Assembly (NCBI RefSeq): GCF_000818195.1
Contig: NZ_JTHL01000001.1
Coordinates: forward strand, 7,545,852 to 7,609,851
Length of the DNA stretch: 64,000 bases
From: Streptomyces sp. 150FB
GTDB taxonomy: Bacteria; Actinomycetota; Actinomycetes; Streptomycetales; Streptomycetaceae
Direction: 5' to 3'
This document shows, piece by piece, positions 1-7,144 of this stretch (the first letter of the stretch is position 1; each line of letters begins with the position of its first letter). The translations under genes were made by a program, and so were the position numbers. A model generated the notes under the pieces. The model was given only the letters and a program-made list of their open reading frames with translations, had not been told where the DNA came from and made no database searches.

Positions 1-273
1 CAACTGTTCAATTCCGAGGCCGGCAAGCAGCTTCACTTCGACGACAGCGACAACCTGACCGTTCGCCTCCACCACCAGGTCGGGGCGATCCGATGCCTTC
101 CGGCCCGGCGACTTCGAGACCTCCCGACGGATCTGGAGCGGGCCAACAGCGTCGATGCCGAGGACGGAGCGGGTGATCGCCTGGTCGGCATTCATGAGGG
201 TGGCGAGCAGATCGCTCCACGCGTTCTCGCTGTTGATCGAGAGCAGGAAGCGAAGGTCCGGAAGACTGCTCAC
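1..273 (-). CDS. PD-(D/E)XK nuclease-like protein, partial (3' end off the window)
   Basis: Only the first 91 residues are present; the gene continues past the left edge. It starts at a GTG whose bases overlap the stop of the GIY-YIG gene by four (GTGA), so the two are very probably one transcript with coupled translation. Near the visible end, PDLVVEANGQVVAVVEVKL has the D...ExK spacing of a PD-(D/E)XK nuclease core. The upstream part (SENAWSDLLATLMNADQAI) is helical and resembles the N-terminus of PD-(D/E)XK proteins from actinobacterial islands. The fold call rests on this one motif; the rest of the protein cannot be seen. Confidence 0.6.
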   Translation of the reverse strand, partial: MSSLPDLRFLLSINSENAWSDLLATLMNADQAITRSVLGIDAVGPLQIRREVSKSPGRKASDRPDLVVEANGQVVAVVEVKLLAGLGIEQL

Positions 274-1043
274 TCGCTGCCCTCTCCCAGCTCCGCGTCG
301 ATGTTGAGCACGCGGATCCTGGACTGCGACTGCGCGAGGAGCACCGCAGCGTTCTCGGCAAGGCGACGGGCGGACTTGAGCCGCAGGTCCAGCTCGACAT
401 CGTCACCCCAGCGGACTGACGTTGCGATGGCGAATGCGATCGAACCACCGGACTCCAAGTGGCCGACGATCTCCTTGTGGATGCGGCGGCTGGTGCGCTG
501 ACTAGAGCGATCCGTCTTGGCGTTGCGGTAGTTGCTGGCTCGCCTGGCCAGCTCCACGGACTCCCCGATGTAGAGCACGCGGATGCCGTCGTCGTCCACA
601 CCGAAATCGTAGCGGTAGAGCCCTGGCGCTCGCGGGAGTCCGGGAAACCTCGGCAGGCCGGCTTCGTCCAGCGTGATCGGGCCGGCGCTCAGCCACGAGA
701 ACGCAACGCGGACGTCGAGTGCCTCCAGTTCCTTGAGCTGGGACTCGTCGAAAGGCCCACGACGAGACGCGCCGGTCAGCAGCGGGATTGAGCCGCTCTC
801 GGTGGCCGAGGTTCCGGCACCGATCAAGAACCCGAGGTTCTGCAGCCACCGCCGAGAGGCATGCGACTGAAACCGGCTGCGTTTGGCACCTGTCGCAAGG
901 GAGATGACCTGCTTGACCGGCCAATGCACACCATCTACTTCGACCCAGTACTCGCGGATCTCCTCGGGCACGTGACCAGCGAGACGCCTACGAACAAGGG
1001 TGGGCGTCAGCTCGAAGGATTCGCCATCGAGGGTGAACTGCAT
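270..1043 (-). CDS. GIY-YIG domain protein
   Basis: A 257-residue protein. The middle holds GLYRYDFGVDDDGIRVLYIGES followed by an arginine-rich ELARRASNYRNAK segment, the layout of a GIY-YIG nuclease fold (GIY-like and YIG-like strands 10-20 residues apart, then a helix with Arg). The N-terminal 120 residues (FELTPTLVRRRLAGHVPEEI, ending GFLIGAG) look like a separate domain that I cannot name. The stop overlaps the start of the downstream nuclease-like gene. GIY-YIG proteins cut DNA in restriction, repair or homing; which role applies here is unknown. No clear Shine-Dalgarno precedes the ATG, and the IS remnant lies directly upstream, so the promoter may have been altered. Confidence 0.7.
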   Translation of the reverse strand: MQFTLDGESFELTPTLVRRRLAGHVPEEIREYWVEVDGVHWPVKQVISLATGAKRSRFQSHASRRWLQNLGFLIGAGTSATESGSIPLLTGASRRGPFDESQLKELEALDVRVAFSWLSAGPITLDEAGLPRFPGLPRAPGLYRYDFGVDDDGIRVLYIGESVELARRASNYRNAKTDRSSQRTSRRIHKEIVGHLESGGSIAFAIATSVRWGDDVELDLRLKSARRLAENAAVLLAQSQSRIRVLNIDAELGEGSE

Positions 1044-1069
1044 GGAACGGAGGTTAGCCTCAATCGTTC

Positions 1070-2040
1070 ATGAGTTCTCATCAGTTCGCTGACGGGGACG
1101 CTGTGCGTGTGGGGTGCGGCTTTCCGGGGGTGAGGCCGCTCCTCCCGGACGACCAGCCGCATCCCTCTGGGCCAGGTGCCCAGGTCGGGCATATCGGTGA
1201 TCTCCGCGGCCCAGGCGCCGGGCCGTTCGGTGCCGCCGGGGTATTAGGGCTGGCGTCCACGCCTTCTTAGGGATCTTCAGTACGGCCTGGTGGATGGCGT
1301 CGGTGATGGTCATTCCGACGGAATACGACAGCCACTGCCCATCAGGCGTGGATGCTGCCGCCGGAGTCGGTGCGGATCAGTGTCTGCCGTCCCAGCCGCA
1401 GAGCCTTGAGGAGTTGTGCCAGGGCGAGTCGGGCGGTTTCGATGTGGTCCGCGGCGGTGTTGAAGCCTGCGTTGCCGGGCCGCAGCAGGGAGGCCACCGG
1501 CTCCCCGGACCCGGCCTGGCCGTGGTCGACGAACGCGACGAGGGGGTGGTGGCCGAAGGTCTTCTTCAGGGTCGCGGTGGCGTCCTGTTTCTCGGAGTGC
1601 GCGAGGGTCAGCACTCCGCCGATGTCCACGATCACCTGGCCGTCGGTGGCCGGACTGTTCGCACCGGCCAGCTCCCAGACCCGCCCCGTGCTCGGGAACG
1701 TGCGCCCCGGATCGCCGCGTGGGCTTTCGGGCCGGATGCGGCGGGTCTGTCGATGACACGGGAGACTGTGGGATCGGAGGCCACCGGGCCGAACATCCGG
1801 CTCGGCCCGCAGCATGCCGTTGTCGGCCAGACAGCCCCCGCCGAGTGCGACGGCCAAGGCCACATCCAGCAGGATCTTCCCCGGATCGTGCACGGCCCGC
1901 GGCTTGCGCCACGGCGGGAGTGCCACCGATATCGCGGTGTTCAGACCGGACTTGCGGACCATCTCGGCCAGCAGCACCGCCCCGGCCTGTGAGTGGAGCC
2001 TTTCGCCATTGTTGAGGGCGAGCTCGGTGATGGCCAACAA
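1070..2040 (-). pseudogene. IS1380-family transposase remnant
   Basis: Pieces in three frames join into one IS1380-type transposase. The first frame has a SQAGAVLLAEM start and ALPPWRKPRAVHDPGKILL; the next has MFGPVASDPTVSRVIDRPA; the first frame then resumes with DGQVIVDIGGVLTLAHSEKQ and KTFGHHPLVAFVDHGQAGSG through TLIRTDSGG; then MTITDAIHQAVLKIPKKAWTP and PRGMRLVVREERPHP in other frames. At least four frame changes are needed, and the C-terminal third is missing. The order and wording match IS1380 transposases of Streptomyces. No clear terminal repeats remain. It cannot make an active enzyme and probably marks an old insertion between the GIY-YIG and PD-(D/E)XK genes. Confidence 0.85.
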
Positions 2041-2178
2041 AGTAGAGAAGCCGTATTCTTGCTGTTCAGAAGCGCGTCTCGCCTACGTGACCACCCGTCG
2101 GACAACTCGCTTCATGAAAGCGCGAGGTTAGCGGTCAAACTGCGGGGCGGCGCAGAACTGACCCAGAACGGAGACGCC

Positions 2179-2859
2179 GTGACGGACCTCCCCGAAGAGG
2201 GCCAGCCCATCGAGGCCGTATCGACGGTGTACAGCGGCACCACCTTCCGTTCTCGGCTCGAAGCCGACTGGGCCCGCACCCTCGACACCCAAAGCATCCT
2301 CTGGCAGTACGAGCCCGAGCAATTCACCTTGCCGTCAGGGGCGCATTACCTGCCGGACTTCTGGCTGCCCGAGATCGGGACATGGCTTGAGGTCAAGGGG
2401 CCAGCCACCCCCCGCAAGGAAAAGGCCGTCGAGCTGGGCAAGGCGCGCGCCTGCCGTTGCGACGGCCCCTGCGCCTGCGCGTGGCCCGGTGGCGAGATGG
2501 TCCTCCTTGGCTGGGTCGCGGAACGCGCCCACGGCGACATCAACGTGGCTCGTAGCCGGTCGGGCTACGCCAGTTGGGCTGCCGCTCACGGGCCCAGCGC
2601 GTACTTCGCGTTGTGCCCCTGGTGCGGGCTCAGACAGTGGATCACCCTGCGCCGTCCGTGGAAGTGCCGCGCCTGTCGCCGCAGTCTGGAAAGCGAGGAG
2701 CTGTACCAGCCCCACGACCGTGTGCTGCCTTTCGGGAGCGGCTCGGGGTGGTCTCCTGCGGACACGGTGGCCATCCGCAGGGAGATCGCCGAACAGATAG
2801 CTGAGGCAGAGGCCGCTGACTCGGAGGACTCTCGCTCGGAGGCCCCGTACGAAGCGTGA
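2179..2859 (+). CDS. PD-(D/E)XK nuclease-like protein with zinc ribbon
   Basis: Translation reads FRSRLEADWARTLD, then WQYEPEQFTLPSGAHYLPDF, then WLEVKGP, the signature of a phage-type PD-(D/E)XK nuclease (Asp in LPDF, Glu and Lys in EVKG). Two Cys pairs, LCPWCG and KCRACRR, follow as a zinc ribbon near residues 145-175, and the tail is acidic. I chose the GTG at 2179 (226 residues) because GGAG lies six bases upstream and the domain begins 20 residues later; the frame is open further upstream, but that part overlaps the IS1380 remnant and has no domain. Such proteins occur as stand-alone genes on actinobacterial phages and mobile elements. Confidence 0.7.
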   Translation: MTDLPEEGQPIEAVSTVYSGTTFRSRLEADWARTLDTQSILWQYEPEQFTLPSGAHYLPDFWLPEIGTWLEVKGPATPRKEKAVELGKARACRCDGPCACAWPGGEMVLLGWVAERAHGDINVARSRSGYASWAAAHGPSAYFALCPWCGLRQWITLRRPWKCRACRRSLESEELYQPHDRVLPFGSGSGWSPADTVAIRREIAEQIAEAEAADSEDSRSEAPYEA

Positions 2860-3138
2860 GGGCGCGGGCGCGTAATGCTCGCCCACTCGCGGGTGAAGGT
2901 CCACTCTCGCCCGGCATCGACTGGGCGCCGTGTTGCCGCCACGAGGCGGCGACACTTCGACGGCTCCCCAGGGACGGTCGGCTGGGGGCGCTGAACCCGG
3001 CAGGCCTGGAACAGATTCGCGCGCCCGGCGTTTTCAAATCATGGCGGCTCGAACACTACGGGCCGCCTCCGCCCCTCTCGCTGGCCTGCGTCGAACACAT
3101 GGGTAGGGTCGTGGTACCCGAGGTGGAGAGGTAGCCAC
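2860..3138. other. Intergenic region without recognisable gene
   Basis: About 280 bases between the nuclease-like gene and cutA. A 92-codon frame runs through it but has no recognisable domain and unusual composition, so I do not call it. No hairpin followed by a T-run was noticed. The bases before the cutA ATG include GAGGTGGAGAGG, a strong ribosome-binding site. Confidence 0.5.
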
Positions 3139-3465
3139 ATGGACCCCGAGATCGTGATCGCGCAGACGACGAGTGACGACGAGGAGCAGGCGAAGACCCT
3201 CGCCAGAGGCGCTGTTGAGAGCAAACTGGCGGCGGGCGTTCACATCGATGCGCCCATCACCGCCTTCTACTGGTGGCAGGGGAAGGTCGAAGCGGCTCAG
3301 GAGTGGCGGATCTCCTACATGACGTCGGCGGATCGCCTCCCCGCGCTTGAGGCATGGCTGCACGAGAGGCACCCGTACGACGTCCCCCAGTGGGTCACGC
3401 TGCCTGTGACCGGAGGGTCGGAGGCGTACTTGTCCTGGGTCGTCGACGAGACGCGTCCGCAGTAG
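3139..3465 (+). CDS. cutA: CutA1 family divalent-cation tolerance protein
   Basis: A 108-residue protein, the usual length of CutA1. It opens with IVIAQTTSDDEEQAKTLARG, carries KLAAGVHIDAPITAFYWWQG (the conserved CutA core, normally LAACVNI...YWW.G) and ends with VPQWVTLPVTGGSEAYLSWV (normally P.I..LP...G...YL.W). CutA1 forms very stable trimers linked to copper and other divalent-cation tolerance, though its biochemical role is unsettled. A strong GGAGAGG ribosome site lies about six bases before the ATG. It is a stand-alone gene, convergent with the regulator to its right and not obviously tied to the neighbouring pathway. Confidence 0.92.
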   Translation: MDPEIVIAQTTSDDEEQAKTLARGAVESKLAAGVHIDAPITAFYWWQGKVEAAQEWRISYMTSADRLPALEAWLHERHPYDVPQWVTLPVTGGSEAYLSWVVDETRPQ

Positions 3466-3516
3466 AGGTCACCACCGCAGCGCCTCGCTCTCACCGAGCC
3501 CGTGCGCTTGGACGCT

Positions 3517-4764
3517 TCACAGCGTCGCGAACGTCAGCAGGTGGCTGGCCAGAGCATGCTCGCTGTCGGGAAGCCCGGCAGCGATGGTCTGCGCCCGCTG
3601 ACGGCCCATGGTGTTGGGCTTCGACTCCGCCGCTGCTGCGAACTGGTGCGCGACGTGGGCCCCGCGGTCTACGTCGCCGCCGCGCAGAAGTGCGGACGCC
3701 AGGTCCCCCAGGACGACCACACCGGACTCGGGTAGTCCACCGCCGAGGCGCTCGACTGCGGAGTCGGCCGTGGCCGTCAGCTCCTGACGCTTGAGTTCGC
3801 CGTAGACCGAGAGGGTCAAGGAGTCCATCCGGTACGGCGTCACGAAGCGGACCCACGCCTGCTCGCTCGTATGGTCGGCGAAGTCATAGGCGAACCTGGC
3901 CTGGTCCAGCGCGCGAAGGGCGGCGGCGTCATCGCCCGACTGAGCGGCCTCCTCCGCGTACCGGCCCAGGGCCCATGCTGCGGCGGTTGCATTGCCACGT
4001 CCGCGTACGTCCTGAGCTGCCTGCGAGAGCATCTCCAGCGCCTTAGCAGGGCTGGGCGCACCGTAGCTCGCGTAGCCCAGAGCCAGGGCGCGCAGAGGGG
4101 GGTGCCCAGCCTTCTTCGCGCACTCCGAGGTCACTCCGTAATAGGAAGTGGCCTTGTCGTGCTCGCCGAGGTCCCAGGCAACCCATCCGGCAAGAGCAGC
4201 GGTCTCTCCCGCCGCGATGGTCAGCGCTCGCTCGTGGGTTCCGGCGCGGGGGAGGGCTGCGGTGATCGCGTCCAAGTGCGCCTCGACCCGAGACTGCAGG
4301 CTGAGCGCGCTCTCGTTCAGCTCGTCCACGTGCAACCGGGCCGCATGATCGATAAGCACCCCCGCGGACTCAGGGTCGATCTTGGAACCCTTGCTGAGTG
4401 CGTAGGCCAGCCGGCCCCACGGCTCGGCAGCCGCAGCCGCACCGATGACTGCGCCTCCCAGCAGTGTTCGGCGTTTCACGTCGTCCAGGTCCTCCGCCTC
4501 GGCCTTGTTCTTCTCTCGCCGCCTTGCGCGGGCGGCTTTCGCCTCGCGCAGCAGCGGCTCCAGCGGGACGCCACAGGCCAAAGCGATGTTCCCCAGGGTG
4601 TGGTCCGTCGGAACGTTGGCACCGTTCTCGTACCGGTTCACCTCTCGGCGGGTCATCGTTGCCCGGCCGGAAGCGGCGTTGATCGCACCGGCCTGCTCGT
4701 CCTGCGTCCGATTTGCGTTACGCCGCAGGTGACGGAGCAGCTCGGCAAATGGATCCACTGCCAT
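3517..4764 (-). CDS. XRE-family regulator with TPR-like C-terminal domain
   Basis: A 415-residue protein. Residues 3-60 form a helix-turn-helix of XRE type (FAELLRHLRRNANRTQDEQAG, then TMTRREVNRYENGANVPTDH). A basic linker (KAARARRREKNKAEAEDLDD) and a hydrophobic LLGGAVIGAAAAA segment follow, then about 300 residues of helical repeats resembling tetratricopeptide units (DLGEHDKATSYYGVTSECAK, SGDDAAALRALDQARFAYDF). Streptomyces has many such regulators of development and secondary metabolism. The ATG at 4764 is chosen because AGGGG lies about eight bases upstream and the HTH starts at once; the open frame extends further but contains no domain. It diverges from the HATPase gene across a repeat-rich promoter, so autoregulation is likely. 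Confidence 0.85.
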   Translation of the reverse strand: MAVDPFAELLRHLRRNANRTQDEQAGAINAASGRATMTRREVNRYENGANVPTDHTLGNIALACGVPLEPLLREAKAARARRREKNKAEAEDLDDVKRRTLLGGAVIGAAAAAEPWGRLAYALSKGSKIDPESAGVLIDHAARLHVDELNESALSLQSRVEAHLDAITAALPRAGTHERALTIAAGETAALAGWVAWDLGEHDKATSYYGVTSECAKKAGHPPLRALALGYASYGAPSPAKALEMLSQAAQDVRGRGNATAAAWALGRYAEEAAQSGDDAAALRALDQARFAYDFADHTSEQAWVRFVTPYRMDSLTLSVYGELKRQELTATADSAVERLGGGLPESGVVVLGDLASALLRGGDVDRGAHVAHQFAAAAESKPNTMGRQRAQTIAAGLPDSEHALASHLLTFATL

Positions 4765-4796
4765 GAGTCTGACCCCTATCCGTGGGAGAAAGCCAA

Positions 4797-4860
4797 TACT
4801 CCCCTCAACTCCCCCCTGATTTTCCCCCCTTGACAAAGATTTCCCCCCTCCGGTTTCCCC
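4797..4860. promoter_or_regulatory. Divergent promoter with repeated C-tract motifs
   Basis: Between the XRE-TPR gene and the HATPase gene lie two near-identical motifs, GATTTTCCCCCC (4818-4829) and GATTTCCCCCC (4838-4848), 20 bases apart, with weaker C-tract copies on each side (CTCCCC, CTCCCCCC, TTTCCCC). A consensus TTGACA (4830-4835) sits between the two best copies. The spacing of two helical turns fits a dimeric regulator bound on one DNA face, probably the XRE-TPR protein. I see no good -10 box 17 bases after the TTGACA. Confidence 0.5.
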
Positions 4861-4895
4861 TGTTCCGGATCGCGCAGCCACGGTGCGATGTGCGC

Positions 4896-5414
4896 ATGAC
4901 CACGCACCGGACAGCAACGCCACCCCGACCTGGGGGCGACGACGGTGGCGCCCACGCCGTCGGCGCCGCGACCGCTCGGTGTCCGCTGGCCTCTCACGTC
5001 TTCGAGATGGCCATGGAGCCGATGGATGTGCACGTCGCTCAAGCACGACGAACCACGGCCACCGTCCTGAAGCAGTGGTCGTTGCCGGAGGCGCCGGCAG
5101 AAGACGCCCGGCTCGTCGTCTCGGAGTTGGTATCCAACGCGATCATCCACGGTTCCGGGGATGTCCGACTGCGACTGCGACACGACGACCACGAGCTTCG
5201 AATCCGAGTCACCGACGACAGCACCGCACCGGCGAGGCGACGACGTGCAAGTGCCGCCAGCCTCGGTGGTCGAGGGCTGCACCTCGTCGCCTGCCTGTCG
5301 CTTCGGTGGGGCGTCGCGGACGGCGGCCGAACTACGTACGCGGTCATCCCCACTCTCACGGAGGCGCTCCCATGTCGCCGCACGACGCAGTCAAGCACGG
5401 ACCCGACGTGTTGA
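4896..5414 (+). CDS. ATP-binding protein, HATPase_c anti-sigma-like
   Basis: A 172-residue protein of the short GHKL ATPase class (RsbW/SpoIIAB-like), abundant in Streptomyces. EDARLVVSELVSNAIIHGSG is the N box and SLGGRGLHLVACLSLRWGV the G box, followed by the usual final strand TTYAVI. Such proteins bind ATP and act as serine kinases or anti-sigma factors without a sensor domain. The ATG at 4896 precedes MTTHRTATPP; a later ATG in MAMEPMDVHVAQARR would also leave an intact domain. Its last 43 bases overlap the next gene in another frame, so the two are probably coupled. No sigma factor or antagonist gene is adjacent. Confidence 0.82.
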   Translation: MTTHRTATPPRPGGDDGGAHAVGAATARCPLASHVFEMAMEPMDVHVAQARRTTATVLKQWSLPEAPAEDARLVVSELVSNAIIHGSGDVRLRLRHDDHELRIRVTDDSTAPARRRRASAASLGGRGLHLVACLSLRWGVADGGRTTYAVIPTLTEALPCRRTTQSSTDPTC

Positions 5415-5980
5415 GCCTCGTTGCCTTCGACCGGGGTCGTGGGAAGCACACGGGCGGTGGGTCGCCGATCGCTGGCGATGACCACCCGAGATGGCCACGC
5501 ACCCCTCTCCGGGTGGAGCGCGAGTCCCGAGCTGGCCAACTCCGAGGCGTCCGTGAGCACTTCCTCCGACAGGTCGTCGACACGCAGGACGATCAGCCGC
5601 TGCGAGTGCTGGCGTACAGCTTGGTACCGAGTCCGAGGGCCCGACCTGACGAGGACTGGGGGACGCTACAGGCTGAGGCCGACCAGCTCGGTTACGCGAT
5701 CGCCGCTCGGCTCCACGATGTGGCCGTCCCGGTGACCACTACGTACTTCCCGGCATCCAGTGTGAGTCAGGGCGTCTACACGCCGCCTTGGGATCGACCT
5801 GGTTGGCGGGAAGCCGAGCGGCAGCTCCGAGAGGGCTTGGCCGACGGCGTGATCGTCCTCGACCGGCACAACATCAGCTCCGATGACGACGAATACCACG
5901 CTGTGATCAAACATCTGGGCGAGCACTGCCGGGCGTTTCTCCACCTCGTGATCTCCGAGGAGCCTGTCGCGCCGACTTGA
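5372..5980 (+). CDS. Conserved-looking hypothetical protein, possibly resolvase-fold
   Basis: A 202-residue protein starting at ATG 5372 with GGAG eight bases upstream, inside the end of the HATPase gene. I do not recognise the family. The C-terminal 120 residues (LQAEADQLGYAIAARLHDVA, then RPGWREAERQLREGLADGVI, VLDRHNISSDDDEYHAVIKH) resemble the order of elements in the catalytic domain of serine resolvases (age, RPG, hydrophobic strand, LDR, S) but the catalytic N-terminal Ser motif is not evident. It may be a non-catalytic relative. Position next to a regulator and a HATPase suggests a regulatory accessory role; this is inference only. Confidence 0.6.
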   Translation: MSPHDAVKHGPDVLSLVAFDRGRGKHTGGGSPIAGDDHPRWPRTPLRVERESRAGQLRGVREHFLRQVVDTQDDQPLRVLAYSLVPSPRARPDEDWGTLQAEADQLGYAIAARLHDVAVPVTTTYFPASSVSQGVYTPPWDRPGWREAERQLREGLADGVIVLDRHNISSDDDEYHAVIKHLGEHCRAFLHLVISEEPVAPT

Positions 5981-5998
5981 AGGCGTCCACTGCGCTGG

Positions 5999-6097
5999 AT
6001 GGACGGGAAGGGCTGGGGCTGGCGGCAGATCAGCGCCCAAGCCCTCCTGATCGCCACCGTGAGCGTCGCGCTCGCCTTCACCTTCAAATACACCTGA
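5999..6097 (+). CDS. Possible 32-residue membrane peptide
   Basis: An ATG at 5999 opens MDGKGWGWRQISAQALLI followed by about 15 more residues ending FTFKYT. Residues 10-28 are hydrophobic enough for one membrane span. It begins 18 bases after the previous stop and lies on the same strand as all neighbours. The ribosome site is poor, and a reading frame this short can occur by chance, so this is a candidate only. Confidence 0.35.
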   Translation: MDGKGWGWRQISAQALLIATVSVALAFTFKYT

Positions 6098-6110
6098 CCG
6101 AGGGCTGACC

Positions 6111-6449
6111 ATGACTTTCGAGAGACACACCGATCGTGCGCCGCGCCTCCTGCCGCACCGCGAGCAGGGCGAAGCGCTCCTCGCCATCCGGGAGGCCGCC
6201 CCGACGGCGCCCAGCGAAGAGAGCATCGACCTCTTCGCCGTGCCCGCCGGTGAGGTTCAGGGGCGTGGCTTCGACCTATCGCGCTTTCACTGGCTCTCAC
6301 GCCTGCCGGCCGCGCCGAACGGATCGGTCTCGCCTTCGACTGACGGCCCGCCGGACGCGGCCCGATTGGCCCTGCCCAGCACCCCGAGTTGGAACTCGAA
6401 CCGGCCTCGGCCCTCTGAGGCGCATCGGCCACCCCTGACGAGAGGATGA
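6111..6449 (+). CDS. Hypothetical protein upstream of the HAD gene
   Basis: A 112-residue frame with ATG 6111 preceded by GAGGG. Its stop overlaps the alternative HAD start at 6446 and ends three bases before the preferred one, arguing for coupled translation. The first two thirds (RLLPHREQGEALLAIREAAP, SIDLFAVPAGEVQGRGFDLS) have normal Streptomyces codon bias. The last third is Pro/Ser-rich and less biased. No known domain. It may be a short partner protein of the operon or a decayed gene. Confidence 0.45.
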   Translation: MTFERHTDRAPRLLPHREQGEALLAIREAAPTAPSEESIDLFAVPAGEVQGRGFDLSRFHWLSRLPAAPNGSVSPSTDGPPDAARLALPSTPSWNSNRPRPSEAHRPPLTRG

Positions 6450-6451
6450 TC

Positions 6452-7144
6452 ATGACCGCTCCCACTCACGAATCGCCACCGGCTCCGGCCGCGCCGAACG
6501 ACCACAGGTCGCACGCTCTTCTCCTCGACCTCGACGGCGTCCTGCTCGACACGCGTCCCGTGATGCGGAAGGCGTGGCAGAGGGTCCAGGAGATCCATGG
6601 CGTCGCGCTCCCCTTCCGTGACTACGAGCGCCACCTGGGCCGGGAGTTCGGCGACATCATGCAGCGGCTGGGTGTGACCGATGCCGAGGCGGTTCGCCGG
6701 ACGTACGAGGCGGAGTCCGTGGCCACCGCGCACCTCGCGGAGGAGTTCGCCGGCATCGTCGAGACGCTCCACGCCTTCGTGGCCGCCGACTGGCGGCTGG
6801 GCGTCGTGACGTCCAAGCACGTCGACCGGGCGGCCCCGCTCCTCGCGCGCCTCGGGTGTCCCTTCGCGACCATCCGCACGCCCGCCGGAGCGGGCCGGAC
6901 GAAGCCGGCCCCGGACCCGCTCCTCCTGGCGCTGGTCGACCTGGGAGTCGACCCTGCCTCCGCCGTCTACGTGGGTGACATGGCGGTCGACCAGGAGTCG
7001 GCCGCACGCGCCGGCGTCCCCTATGTACACGCTGGATGGGGCTACGGGCAGCCGACGGCTCCCAACCCCGAGACGGCCGCGTCCCCCCAGGAACTGCTGA
7101 GCCTCCTCCCCACCAAGCAGCTCGTCGAGGGGAGCACGGTGTGA
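6452..7144 (+). CDS. HAD-superfamily phosphatase
   Basis: A 230-residue HAD hydrolase. Motif I is LLLDLDGVLLDT (nucleophile and acid/base Asp), motif II the TS of VVTSKHVD, motif III the Lys of RTKPAPDPLL, and motif IV VYVGDMAVDQESAARAG. Family members remove phosphate from small sugar or nucleotide phosphates; the substrate cannot be told from sequence. I prefer ATG 6452 over ATG 6446 because AGAGG then sits at a workable distance. It opens the long rightward operon and its TGA overlaps the GTG of the next gene. In the pathway it could dephosphorylate a sugar-acid phosphate before CMP activation by the KdsB-like enzyme. Confidence 0.85.
   Translation: MTAPTHESPPAPAAPNDHRSHALLLDLDGVLLDTRPVMRKAWQRVQEIHGVALPFRDYERHLGREFGDIMQRLGVTDAEAVRRTYEAESVATAHLAEEFAGIVETLHAFVAADWRLGVVTSKHVDRAAPLLARLGCPFATIRTPAGAGRTKPAPDPLLLALVDLGVDPASAVYVGDMAVDQESAARAGVPYVHAGWGYGQPTAPNPETAASPQELLSLLPTKQLVEGSTV

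Noticed and set aside
1993-2178. Upstream extension of the PD-(D/E)XK/zinc-ribbon gene.
   Set aside because: It overlaps the IS1380 remnant, has no domain, and the GTG at 2179 has its own ribosome site.
2856-3134. A 92-codon frame before cutA.
   Set aside because: No ribosome site or domain and an odd composition; probably chance in GC-rich DNA.
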